From CAVVDY01 sp963819645 (GTDB taxonomy: Bacteria; Acidobacteriota; Terriglobia; Terriglobales; Acidobacteriaceae), in assembly GCA_963819645.1 (NCBI GenBank), contig CAWFWZ010000001.1:1116001-1180000 (forward strand): a DNA stretch of 64,000 nucleotides, written 5' to 3'. Shown piece after piece: positions 1 to 9,278 of the stretch. Position 1 is the first letter of the stretch. Each line of letters opens with the position of its first letter. The notes below the pieces were generated by a model, which was given only the letters and a program-made list of their open reading frames with translations, searched no databases and was not told where the DNA came from. Both the position numbers and the translations under genes were made by a program.

Positions 1-361
1 AGGTTATGATGAATTGCTTCTGATCGAGAGAGGACGCCCGTCCTCTTACGGGTCGGAGAGGTGGCCGAGTGGCTGAAGGCGGCGGTTTGCTAAACCGTTA
101 TACGGTCAAAAGCTGTATCGGGGGTTCGACCCAAATCCGTCCTGTTCGCAATTCGCTTTTTGGTGCTGCGAATTGGTACGGAGGCGAAACCGCAAATACT
201 GTGAGGCATTCCGTGACACAGTATGCGCGGACAGGTTATGATGAAGTGCTTCTGATCGAGAGAGGGCTCCCGTCCTCTAACGCGTCGGAGAGGTGGCCGA
301 GTGGCTGAAGGCGGCGGTTTGCTAAACCGTTATACGGTCAAAAGCTGTATCGGGGGTTCGA
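1..361 (+). repeat. 232-bp tandem duplication containing tRNA-Ser
   Basis: Bases 1-129 and 233-361 align with a period of 232 bp. Each copy holds a short upstream leader followed by the tRNA-Ser body. The two copies match through the T-loop and diverge exactly where the attachment core begins (position 130 against 362). This suggests that the first tRNA lost its 3' end to an integration event at the same site. The 103 bp between 130 and 232 hold no recognisable gene. Confidence 0.85.
55..129 (+). pseudogene. tRNA-Ser(GCT) lacking its 3' end
   Basis: This is identical to the intact tRNA at 287-379 from the acceptor 5' strand through the D-arm, anticodon loop (GCT), variable arm and start of the T-loop. 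It then runs into unrelated sequence, so no 3' acceptor strand or CCA follows. It cannot form a mature tRNA and is probably a leftover of an earlier recombination at the tRNA 3' end. Confidence 0.8.
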
Positions 362-379
362 ATCCCCCCCTCTCCGCCA
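287..379 (+). tRNA. tRNA-Ser (anticodon GCT)
   Basis: The acceptor strands GGAGAGG (287-293) and CCTCTCC (369-375) pair fully, followed by a G discriminator and an encoded CCA. The anticodon loop TTGCTAA carries GCT, decoding AGC/AGU. A long variable arm typical of class II serine tRNAs is present. The 3' end is the integration target of the adjacent integrase, and the intact end here keeps the tRNA functional after insertion. Confidence 0.95.
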
Positions 380-380
380 G
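359..380 (+). other. attL: island attachment core in tRNA-Ser 3' end
   Basis: The 22 nt from the T-loop to just past the CCA recur in direct orientation at 46964-46984, differing only in the length of one C-run (seven against six). Location at a tRNA 3' end next to an integrase gene is the classic arrangement of a tRNA-targeting genomic island. Confidence 0.85.
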
Positions 381-409
381 TACTTTCTAAGTTGTTGAAA
401 ATAAAAATA

Positions 410-462
410 AAAGTACTCACAGACAATTTGTTAGCCATCGTGTTAGCCTTTTTGAGTACTTT
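410..462 (+). promoter_or_regulatory. Inverted repeat and candidate arm sites upstream of integrase
   Basis: A perfect 10-bp inverted repeat (AAAGTACTCA at 410-419, TGAGTACTTT at 453-462) frames two GTTAGCC motifs, 13 bp before the integrase start. The stretch at 439-453, CGTGTTAGCCTTTTT, recurs at 46817-46831 near attR. That fits integrase arm-type or excisionase sites, or an operator over the int promoter. Function is inferred. Confidence 0.5.
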
Positions 463-474
463 TGGGCGTCACGC

Positions 475-1695
475 ATGGCTAAGACTGAGAAGGCTGTCCG
501 GCTGATGAAGTCAGTGAAAGTCAACGGCAAATGGCGTTGGTGCCGCTTGGCCGTGGACAGCAAAGGCCGTCTCAGGCCGGACGTCGTAATCATTGATGGA
601 GCCGAACGGAGCCATAAAAACGGCCGTTTCGGCGTTTTCTGGAAAGAGGCGGGCCGCAATTGCTCCGAGCCCGTCGGCAACGACTTTGCTGAAGCTCGTG
701 CAGCGCTTCGCCGCCGTCAGACCCGCCTGAACGCCCAACTCGCTGGTGTTCACATCCCCGAGATACGCAAAGACAGCAGCCGCTTGAAGCTGGAAGATGC
801 CATCACGGACTTCCTGCTCGAAGTCAAAGCCCACAAAGCCGCCAAGACCTACGCTGCATACCGCTCAATGCTGGAAGACTTCTCCACCTCTTGTTCGAAG
901 ACCTACTTAGATGAACTGGAGCGTAAAGATCTGATGAGCTTCACCGCCGACCTGAAGGCGGCTGGCCTCCGTGATCGTACCGTGTACAACAAGTTCGAGC
1001 TTTTGATGACGTTCCTGAAGGCCAACAAAGTTCCTCGCCTCGTAACCGCCAAAGACTGGCCGCGGTACACGGAGCAGGAGGTCGAGATTTACGAAGCTGA
1101 GGAACTTGCGAAGTTCTTCAAGCATTGCAATCAGGAGCAGAAGGTATTGTTCCGGTTCTTCTTGGGATCGGCTGGGCGGGAGCAAGAAGTGGCATTCACG
1201 GCGTGGCCTAACCTCGATCTCAAGAACGGGTTGTGGCACATGCGCGGGAAGCCAGAGCTTGGGTTCAAACCAAAAGATTACGAAGAGCGGACGGTACCGC
1301 TGCCTGACTGGCTCGTCGAAGATCTAAAGATCTGGCGCAAGAGACATGGCCGCAGCTATCTCGTATTTCCGCAAAGCGACGGAGACCCAGAAGGGCACAT
1401 GCTGCGCACTCTGAAACAGGTAGCGTTGAAGGCGAAGCTGAATTGCGGGCACTGCACAAACGGCCAGGGACTGTCCTGCAAGCAATACCCGGTGTGTTCC
1501 CGCTGGTATCTGCACAAATTCCGCGCCACCGCCGCCACCACTTGGTTGCAGAACGACATTGATATTAGAACGGTCCAGACGTGGCTTGGTCACTCGGACA
1601 TGGAGTCAACGTTGCGTTATCTGAAAGCAGCCTCTGCGCGTAAGCCGATCGTTAGGGAAAAGGTGAATGCTGCTTTTGCGGGAATGATGAAGTAG
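475..1695 (+). CDS. Tyrosine recombinase/integrase of the island
   Basis: This 406-aa tyrosine recombinase probably inserts and excises the island at tRNA-Ser. An N-terminal SAM-like core-binding region (about residues 100-190) precedes the catalytic domain. Visible catalytic residues are the Arg in GSAGREQEV, the box LHKFRATAATTW (HxxR), the later His in LGHSDMESTLRYL and the Tyr of the same segment. A Cys-rich insertion just before HxxR (NCGHC...SCKQYPVC) has four cysteines and may bind zinc. The gene starts 95 bp after attL and reads into the island. It is full length with no lesion, unlike many neighbours. No strong Shine-Dalgarno is seen, so the start is the first ATG of the frame. Confidence 0.93.
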   Translation: MAKTEKAVRLMKSVKVNGKWRWCRLAVDSKGRLRPDVVIIDGAERSHKNGRFGVFWKEAGRNCSEPVGNDFAEARAALRRRQTRLNAQLAGVHIPEIRKDSSRLKLEDAITDFLLEVKAHKAAKTYAAYRSMLEDFSTSCSKTYLDELERKDLMSFTADLKAAGLRDRTVYNKFELLMTFLKANKVPRLVTAKDWPRYTEQEVEIYEAEELAKFFKHCNQEQKVLFRFFLGSAGREQEVAFTAWPNLDLKNGLWHMRGKPELGFKPKDYEERTVPLPDWLVEDLKIWRKRHGRSYLVFPQSDGDPEGHMLRTLKQVALKAKLNCGHCTNGQGLSCKQYPVCSRWYLHKFRATAATTWLQNDIDIRTVQTWLGHSDMESTLRYLKAASARKPIVREKVNAAFAGMMK

Positions 1696-1826
1696 GTATG
1701 CCGATCCGACCTAACTGCTGTTGGCCGATCATTCGCTCGGAGCTCAGGCAGCCACTTCAGAGGTCGCGCGTTATACGGCAGGAGATCTCAAAGGCTGGCC
1801 CCTTGCCCCACCCCCCATCCCCGCGA

Positions 1827-2282
1827 TCAATCGCCCCAATCCTCTTCGGTGTCGCTGCCGTACAGGCACTTCGAGCAGCGGTAGTGCGAGTCGCTGTCAA
1901 GCACGACGTTCCTGGGCAAGCCAAGCGCCTTCGTGATCTCGGCGACAACACTCTTGCGTTCGAGGATGCATTTGTCAGCCAGAAGCACAAATTGGCTGGT
2001 CTTCCGGTTGAATGACACCCTCGCACGGGGCGGCTCCTCATAAGGAACGTCAACGGGTACTTTGCCCAACTTCTGCCAGGCGCCCCACACGTCAATATGG
2101 CTTCGGGGATGTGTTAGGTGGTCGGCCCACGGCTCCGCTTGGTCGAGCGGCGTGCTGTCGGTGAGGAGTGTGCCGTCCAGTAGCCAGAAAATGCCGACGT
2201 GCGGCTCAGGTCCGCTCGTGGATTGCGACGCTTTTGTGGATCGCTCTGCCATAGAAAGCAACGGGCAAATGGGGTTCAGCAA
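1827..2282 (-). CDS. Conserved hypothetical protein, 151 aa
   Basis: I know of no function. The protein opens with a small-domain signature (VGIFWLLDGTLLTDSTPL, then AEPWADHLTHPRSHIDVW) that I recall from short hypothetical proteins of soil and plant-associated bacteria. The C-terminus has a Cys pair (YRCSKCLYG) and an acidic tail. A start 33 nt further in (2249, MAERSTK) is equally possible. It is convergent with the integrase and has no visible operon partner. The frame is open and family-like, so it is probably a real cargo gene. Confidence 0.65.
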   Translation of the reverse strand: MLNPICPLLSMAERSTKASQSTSGPEPHVGIFWLLDGTLLTDSTPLDQAEPWADHLTHPRSHIDVWGAWQKLGKVPVDVPYEEPPRARVSFNRKTSQFVLLADKCILERKSVVAEITKALGLPRNVVLDSDSHYRCSKCLYGSDTEEDWGD

Positions 2283-2712
2283 CTACATCGATCCGAAAGG
2301 ACCATTCGCATCGGGTGGCGGCTAGCGGACCACCAACAACCAGAGAGCAATCAGGGAAATGCCTTCCGTTCTCATCGCCTTTCTCGTGTACTCGGTCGGA
2401 TGGTGGCAGCAGCCGCTCCCACTGCGTAGGGACCCCCACCAAATTCGCACTTGGTTGCCGGGCGTCGCGATGTCTGCCATCGAATTCGCCGATCGCCTCG
2501 TGAGATCGCGGACTACTATCCACATGTCCGCAACTCTGCTCCCATACTTGAGCGGAGCGCTTTCCGCGAACTTACACGACATAGTCAGTCTCCGTTCGCG
2601 ATGTGTTCGTGATGCTTATGCGACTACGAGGACACTCCGGGCCGTGGGTTGGCGAGTTGCAACTTACACTTGCTCATTCTTCCCCCTGTGGTCCAAATAA
2701 GAGCGGCTAGTC
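2283..2712. other. No confident gene
   Basis: About 430 bp lie between two genes on the minus strand. All frames are short and show no recognisable motif. It presumably holds the upstream region of the 1827-2282 gene and the 3' flank of the nuclease-like gene. Confidence 0.5.
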
Positions 2713-3663
2713 TTAAATAAAGAGTTCCTTGTTCTCGTCTCTGGCCAGGTTGAGGTCTACGGGAGCGGAGCCGAAGAAGTACAGCGCGGCGAGACCATCG
2801 GTGTTGAGGTCTCTCTGCACTTTGTCCTTCATGGCATTGATGATGTCCTGGTCGTAGGCGGCGATGGCGAGGATCGGTTTCGGTTCGATGTGCTCGATTT
2901 TCGCGGACTTCAGAGCGGAGTCGTTGGGAAGCAGCCCGAGCTCTCGCTTGACCTCGATTACGTCGTTGTAGGCCTTGACGAGCTCCTCCGCATGATCTTT
3001 TGCGAACGCGGTGTACTTTGTGATCTGCTCGTTGACTTCCTTAAAGCCCTTCGAGTCGGAATAGAGCCGGCCATCAAAGATCTGTTTCAATTCGATGAAG
3101 ACGAGCGAGTTGCGATTTATGTCGTAGTTTACCAAATCGATTCTCGTATTGCGGCTGCCTGGCGTGGTCTCTACTTCGGGATCAGTCAGAGTGCCGGACT
3201 CGGTGAATGCGATTTCAGCGTCGAGCAGAGTATTGCGGTTTTTCTCCACCAGCTTCGACTGGATGCTCTTTTCCTCGCCGGCGAGTCTGGCTATGTTCGA
3301 CTTGATCCGCTTGAAGTTCTCTTCATCAAGAATCGAAGTGACCAGGTTGCAGCACTCCAAGCTGACGGCAAGATCCTTACCGGAGGGCTTGACCTCGACG
3401 TATTCGGGGCTATGGGAGGCGATCAGATACTTGTAGTGAATGCTGCAGACGACCTCTTTCTTCTTGTTCAGGCGGATGGTCAGCAGACTTCCCATCCTGC
3501 TATAGACGCTGAGATAGTCGCCGCGAACCTGAATATTGAGCTCCGGGTCTTTGAGTGAGCGCTCGACAAGCGTACTCCACCATTCGTGCTTGCCCGGTTT
3601 AAGTAGTTCTTCCACCAGCGGATCAATTGCTTTAAGACGCACAAACTGTCTCTGGGGCTCCAT
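2713..3663 (-). CDS. PD-(D/E)XK nuclease-like protein, 316 aa
   Basis: This is an intact open frame. Residues about 160-205 contain an acidic residue in LLDAEIAF, then TRIDLVNYD, then LVFIELKQI. That D...(D/E)xK spacing fits a PD-(D/E)XK endonuclease core, and the Glu-Leu-Lys is the likely catalytic E-x-K. The N-terminal half (KPGKHEWWSTLVERSLKDP and a predicted beta-rich stretch) is not recognised. It lies just downstream of the MBL-fold gene with 12 bp between them, so the two may have been co-transcribed. In an island, such a nuclease is a reasonable defence candidate, but no partner methylase or helicase is nearby. Confidence 0.65.
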   Translation of the reverse strand: MEPQRQFVRLKAIDPLVEELLKPGKHEWWSTLVERSLKDPELNIQVRGDYLSVYSRMGSLLTIRLNKKKEVVCSIHYKYLIASHSPEYVEVKPSGKDLAVSLECCNLVTSILDEENFKRIKSNIARLAGEEKSIQSKLVEKNRNTLLDAEIAFTESGTLTDPEVETTPGSRNTRIDLVNYDINRNSLVFIELKQIFDGRLYSDSKGFKEVNEQITKYTAFAKDHAEELVKAYNDVIEVKRELGLLPNDSALKSAKIEHIEPKPILAIAAYDQDIINAMKDKVQRDLNTDGLAALYFFGSAPVDLNLARDENKELFI

Positions 3664-3675
3664 GTGATCTTCCTG

Positions 3676-4922
3676 TCAGGCCACGACAAAAACCTCGCCG
3701 TCGTTGAGTGTGACTACGTTTGCAAAACTCTTGGGAGAAGTCTTCGCCGTGTTCGGTGTGAATGGGAACGAGTTTGCGGGGATTCAGCGCCGCGGCCAGC
3801 CGCTGCAGATCGGCAACGGGCGCGTGTCCGCTGGTGTGGGCGTAGACGAAGTTGACTGCCGGGTCGCTGCGGAAGGCGGAGATTCTGTCACTGCCGAAGT
3901 AGTCGGCGTGGGTTCCGTCGAGATAGCCGAGCCACTGCGAGTAGATGACGTTGACGGGGGCTGCGGCGTTCTTGAATTCATCGATGAGACGAAAGCTGGA
4001 CATCTTGCCGAAGTAGAGGAACGCTTCGGGAGTTGCGTGTAGTTCCTCACGCTTGACCCTGTGGCGATAGAGTCGCTTTCTGAAATCTCCAAAGTAGTCT
4101 GGGTTGGCCTTGAGCCTTTCGTCCTGACTGTGAGCGGCGAAAACTCTTATCTCGGGCCAGTCCATGGCGGGCGTATTTTGAGTGATCTGCCGGAGTTGTT
4201 CGAGCACCCATGCGGTGTAGATGTCGATGACGAGGAGTTTGCCGGCACGTTTGCAGGCCCGATAGGCGGAGACGATGCGGTCGATGTTTTGCGAGGACGA
4301 AAGCAGGAACGAGATGTTCTTCTGCTGTTGGATTGTCTGGAAGATTGTGTTTTCGACTGCCGTCTCGTCAGGGAAGAGGTCGTTGTTGCGATGCAGCATG
4401 GTGCCTTCGAGGAAGAGGAGATCGATGTCGCGAATCGGGCGCTTCACGAGATTCTCGAAGAGCTATTCCCTTTCGGCCATGCGAGCGAAGATCGCCGCTG
4501 TAGAACAGGCGCTTGCCTTCGGCTTCGATGAGGAAGGCGTAGGCATCGGTGGCGGAGTGGTCGACGAGATAGGGAGTGATGGTGAACTCACCGATGGTAA
4601 ACGGCTGCCAGGCCTTGAAGTCGTGGAAGTCGAGCGCATATCTGTCTCTGCCGAGGAACACCTGCGTGGCATCGATCAGGCTGCGGGCCAGCTTGCCGAT
4701 GTAGACCGGAGTGCCGGGCGGCAGTGAAGCCATCAGGCCGAAGTGGTCCTGGTGAGGATGGCTGACCAGAAGGGCGTCTACGATAAGGCGAGAGAGGTCT
4801 ACGGGCTGACTGTCGGCGCTGAGGGGAAGTCCGGCATCGAGAAGAATCGTTGTCTTTCCGGATGAGACCTGAATGCAGGTTCCACCAATTTCGTGGCTGC
4901 CCTTATGAATGGTGACTTTCAT
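3676..4922 (-). pseudogene. MBL-fold hydrolase (RNase J-like), two frameshifts
   Basis: The N-terminal part carries the metallo-beta-lactamase motif SHPHQDHFG, plus IGGTCIQV and FYSGDLRSHGRKG. After a frameshift near 4460 the frame resumes with RPIRDIDLLFLEGTML and runs to LVPIHTEHGEDF. A second shift near 3715 separates this from the natural ending VVTLNDGEVFVVA. The translated domains match beta-CASP-type MBL hydrolases acting on nucleic acids or RNA, about 414 residues when restored. Two independent shifts suggest decay, although base-call errors would look the same. The start at 4922 (MKVTIHKGSHEIGG) matches the family's N-terminus. Confidence 0.75.
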
Positions 4923-5547
4923 TGGCCCTATTTGCCCGAACACTTTCTCGCTTGATGACAGCCCGTACGCGATTCAGCCTCTTTACGCTGCGCCGATGAT
5001 TGTAGCTGCGTTCGTCCATCTCTTAGTCTGTGTTCAAAATCACGGGCGTGAGGTTGTGGAAAACGCAGCTCAGATTGCGGGAAACCTCGTCAGCAAGCCG
5101 TACGCGATTCCAGCGACAGTTCAGAGTTCGAGATGTGCTCGGGAGCCAGGAATAAGAACCGGCCCGCGGTCCCGGTTGTAGGGAGGGTGCTCAAATGTTG
5201 GAAGTCCGGCCCCAAGAACGCTTCACGGCGGAGATGCGCTGTGTTATACGATTCTCAAACCGATGACAATGTTCGCCTCATCCTTCGAACTCGATGCCGT
5301 GAGTTGCAGGTAAAAGCACCTCCACTAACTGAATGGGTTCGATGTCGTATAAACGCTGGAGGCTCGCCGTACGGTCGGCGATCATGAGTCGAGTCAGCCG
5401 TTCCCGGTATCACAATACAGGCTCGTCATGGTCCCAAGCCGAAATCGAGACCGCATCACCGTGTTTGTGATGGATGGCACGCCCTTCCGTCGTAAAGGCG
5501 CAACATACTACGGCATGTCTGGTCAGCCAAGTGGCTGCAGATAACTC
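4923..5547. other. Intergenic, no confident gene
   Basis: About 625 bp lie between the divergent MBL gene and the DUF2779 remnant. The short motif CCGTACGCGATTC occurs twice (about 4963 and 5099). No frame shows a recognisable domain, so this is probably decayed island DNA. Confidence 0.45.
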
Positions 5548-6283
5548 ATGAAGCGAACGGTCTCCAAGCAAGATTGGCTGAATGCTCTCGGATGTTTGGG
5601 AATGGCTCTGATGAGATGCGCAATCAAGCCGGAGCGCCTGACGAAGCTGACCTCTTCCGCATGGAGCAGGGACAAGAAATCCATGCCTTTGCTCGGCAGC
5701 TGTATTGCGGCGATACTCAGGCACGAGGTGAATGCCTGGGACCGTCCACACTTGACCTCTGCGCTGCGAGCAAGAATTTATTTGGAGCCTCGGTCCAGGC
5801 GGATCCGTTCGTGGCAAGCGCCGACATACTCACCCGGGACGGCGACGGCTGGCATGTGCTGGAAGTCAAGTCGAGCTTTTCTGACAGCGGTAATGTGTCA
5901 GATTACATCGACGATCTGGCATACACCGTCATGGTGTTCCGTCGAGTGGGCATTGCGGTCACCAAGTCATCGCTTATCTTACTGTCGCGGAACTACCGTT
6001 ACGGAGACCCGGTCGAAGAGTTGTTCGTCCCCCTGGACGAAACTGACGCGGTAAACGCTCGCATAGCTGAATTCGAGACGCAAGCGGACCATGTAGCTGG
6101 TGTTCTGTTCGATGCTATTCCGAAGCTGGTGTTGCCTGTCGCGACTCGCCATAGTACGAGACTGCGTGCCTTGGCGCTGGGTGTAGCCACACGGTCTTGG
6201 AGATTCCAAGACTCCAACGCGCAACGCTAGAGAAGTTATCGAAGGCTGATGAGGGGTTTGCGATAGCCCCTAGCATATTGGTA
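5548..6283 (+). pseudogene. DUF2779-like nuclease, N-terminal remnant
   Basis: The N-terminus (KRTVSKQDWLNAL) is followed by a frameshift near 5590. The next frame carries FRMEQGQEIHAFARQLY and the nuclease-like core ASADILTRDGDGWHVLEVKS, then DYIDDLAYTVMVFRRVG. Near 6190 a further shift leads to LEIPRLQRATLEKLSKADEG. This order matches the amino half of DUF2779 proteins, which carry a PD-(D/E)XK Cas4-like core (D and ExK visible). The carboxy half is absent: the frame passes straight into Hsp70-like sequence at about 6284, so a deletion joined two genes. Confidence 0.7.
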
Positions 6284-8683
6284 GCCGAGCCGCTACCATC
6301 GCAAGAATCCAAAACTTGGCTAGAGAACTACCGTAGCAATATAAAACGCATCCTCCGCGGGAGAGGCTTCGACGCCCCGACAAAATCGACTTTCTTCCGG
6401 AACCGTTCGCTGCATTTCAATATTACCGTTATGGAGAGCACACGCCCCTTTCACAACAAGGTAAGCGTAGAGTCATGGTTCTAGATTTCGGCGGAGGGAC
6501 CTTTGACGCTTGCGTTATCGAGACGACGAAAGCTGGGAGACGTCAGCTACAGCGGAACAAACCAGAAGCCGATCGCAGCGCGTTCCGAGCCGGTAGGCGG
6601 CTACTTAATTAATCGTTTTATCGCGGAGTACCTAGTTGAAAAGTGTATCCCCAAGTCTAGCATTCCGTATTTAAAGAAAGGCCTGGACGCGTATACCAGA
6701 GTGCGGCGTGGAGACGAGGAGCCTGAACTTCTGGCCGATAGATACCAAATCTTTATTACCAACTTCCACAGGTTGATCTATGAGGTCGAAGGGGCCAAAC
6801 TGGCGCTGTGTAAACAGATACGATCATGGAAGTTAGATGACGACAATAACTGCTCAGTCAACTTAAGATGGCTCCAAGATCCCTTCCAGCGCGACTCAGG
6901 CCATGCCGTTGTCCAGTTCTCTGCGCGAGATCTGCGTGGTGTGTTCCTTCAGCGCGTCTGGCAAGAGAGACTTAAGCCGATTGTCCGCGATGTCATCTCT
7001 TCGGCGAGCGCCGAAACAGGAGGATCTCCTCTGGACTTTCTGTTGCTGTCAGGAGGTTCTGCGAACATTCAGTGGCTCCGTGAGTTGATTATTCGCGATT
7101 TTGGCAACGAGCTTGACGAACAACAAATCCTGAAGCTTGATGATTACCAAGAAGTGGTTTCTAAGGGGTTGGCAATTGAGTGCACACGCCGGTTCTACTC
7201 TCCGGATGGTGATTTCGGTTCAACAACTTATAATCCGCTCTATCTGTCGCTGAAGCCTGACGGAGTCGATGCAGCGCTGGTCCGCTTTAGGAGCGATACG
7301 TTCTTTGGACTAAACTCACCAGGGTTGTTGATACCGGTCGGGACAAACATGAAGGAGTACGTGGATAAGACCCTACATTGGAGGTTTCGCCTCCCAGATC
7401 CTCCGAATCGGTTGTTGTACTACTTCTTCAGGGCTGCGAGCTTGGCCAAGGAGTTACTCGCTGGGCGGTACTTTGATATGGAGAGGGATTTCCATCACCT
7501 ACAGAATGTTGAAGAACAGACGGCACACCTTCCAAGGAACACCAGCCGGACGGATTCGCATTTGAATATTGAACTGGAAATCAAGGAACTGGGCACTGTA
7601 ACCCCCACATTTGTCTACGCAAAGAGCAATGAACGGAGATCGGGGCTTCAGTCACATGGACGATCTTTCTTCTTAGACATGACACCAATCCAGCTCGGTC
7701 CTAGGCCTAAAGCGTATATTGGCCTGGATTTTGGCACGAGTAATACGAGCGTCTCTTTCGTTGATGATAACAAAGCTCAGTGGATTCGTTATTCTGCAAG
7801 TGACGCATCATGGAAAGACATCAACGAACTTACTGCGGCACTCTTGTATCCGATAGCGAGGTCGCTCGCCTTGTATATCGCTGACCACAATTCTCGAACT
7901 GGCTACAGACGACTTCTTGACTTTGTTGAGGCATCTCTAGCTTTCGCTGCTTTCTTGGCCTATCAGGAAATGAGGTTCACCAAGAAGAGCATCAGCACGA
8001 AGTTGTTCAAGAACTTTCCCCAGCGGTCAGCGGGGCCCCTCTGGGGGTTTCTCAAGCAATGCCTCGATCAATTACCCAATGACGCAACGTGGAGCCGACC
8101 TTATGTAAAGCTCCTAGAAGAACAGCATGCATTCGATACGTTTATTGATGAGCTTGGGAAGGTTAAACACGAGAAACTCTCGTTGGACGCTGTCGTCCAT
8201 CTTCCTCGAGTGCGTCTTCTCGCCAATGTCTCATATGAAGCCTGTGGCGACACTCTGCTGTTCGGGTTTTTCGAGGGGGTGAAGCAGAGTCGCTTTGGCA
8301 AGCGGTACGAAGGTATTTTTCGGATTGCACACGGAAGTGGGCTTTTTGTAGGGGCCCTGGAGTATCAAGGAAACACGAGCTTCTCGGAATCGGAAGCGTT
8401 TCTCGTCACGAGGGCTGGAAAGGCTTTGCGTCTTGCACCTCTCATCTTCTGGGACGAATGCAAGTCCCATCCGGCAGACGCTCCGCACTGCTATATGTTC
8501 GATCTGGCCGATCGGAAAGACTCTCGTTTTGAGTTCAAGGCCGCCGGATACCCCTGTACGTGCGAAGTACTTCCTGACAACCAGTATTCTGAATTTGCGC
8601 TCGACTTACAGCGATTGCGAGTTCAGGACTCGCCCTCGGATTTGCTTGATATAGGCGAGTTGAAGGAATTTAGGGCCCAATGA
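6284..8683 (+). pseudogene. Double actin-fold Hsp70-like ATPase, 5' truncated
   Basis: Reading across two frameshifts (near 6378 and 6525) gives AEPLPSQESKTWLENYRSN, then FLPEPFAAFQYYRYGEHTP, then the phosphate-2 motif VLDFGGGTFDACVIET and the adenosine motif LLSGGSANIQWLREL. These form the back half of an Hsp70/actin ATPase. The same polypeptide continues into a phosphate-1 motif, YIGLDFGTSNTSVSFVD, near base 7720, so a second actin-like module appears fused downstream. The final 200 residues are not recognised. The N-terminal phosphate-1 of the first module was lost in the deletion that removed the end of DUF2779. An uninterrupted frame spans 6503-8683, but its first ATG is not the native start. 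Confidence 0.65.
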
Positions 8684-9278
8684 ACGGCGATTCGTGAGTC
8701 GCGCTTTTGTTTGTATCTGTTGCTTAGGAACCAGAGGATTAGTCTTCCCTCCGAGATCGTCCACAACTTGGCCTTGTAGGTAAGTATCCTCAGGGATGAT
8801 GACCTTTCCTCCATTTCTGCGAGCAGTCGGCATTGGTAGAAGCGACTGCGATGACTTGCTTCGGCATAGACTGAAAACAGCGGAATAGGTTGTAAGAAGT
8901 CGCGACGCTACCAGATGTAGAACATTCTCCGGTTGCGTTTTGCCGATCAGCGGTGCTCATGGCGGTTCCGATTTGTTCTTCTGTTTCGGGACATAAGGGC
9001 CGATCGGGCGGCCGCAGATCCACAACCACCTGTGTAATGAACGGCCGGCGTTCGAAACACTCGGGTGTTGGTCTCCCAATTGAGCGGAAGCGAGAAGGGC
9101 GTAGTTCCTGTTTGAACGGTTTTCTTGATTTTTACTTATACTATGGGATGATCCCTATCTCGAAGGACGATTAGGTACTGGATAAGTATCCATGTTTGGG
9201 TCCAAAACGGCCATTTCACGCTCTCTCAGGGGTAAAACGGGCGACCCCATTCTCCTGCCTCAAACGAGGTCGCTGATC
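8684..9278. other. Intergenic, no confident gene
   Basis: About 595 bp follow the Hsp70-like frame. Short frames on both strands have no family signature. From about 9130 on, the sequence (TATACTATGGGATGATCCC, then a variant of the GGTCGC repeat at 9237) already belongs to the degenerate repeat family that fills 9.3-10.6 kb. Confidence 0.45.

Noticed and set aside
55..129. A second functional tRNA-Ser
   Set aside because: The 3' acceptor strand and CCA are missing; only the downstream copy can fold completely.
8606..8833. Small basic protein on the minus strand after the Hsp70-like gene
   Set aside because: Partly overlaps the end of that gene and has no family signature or ribosome site.
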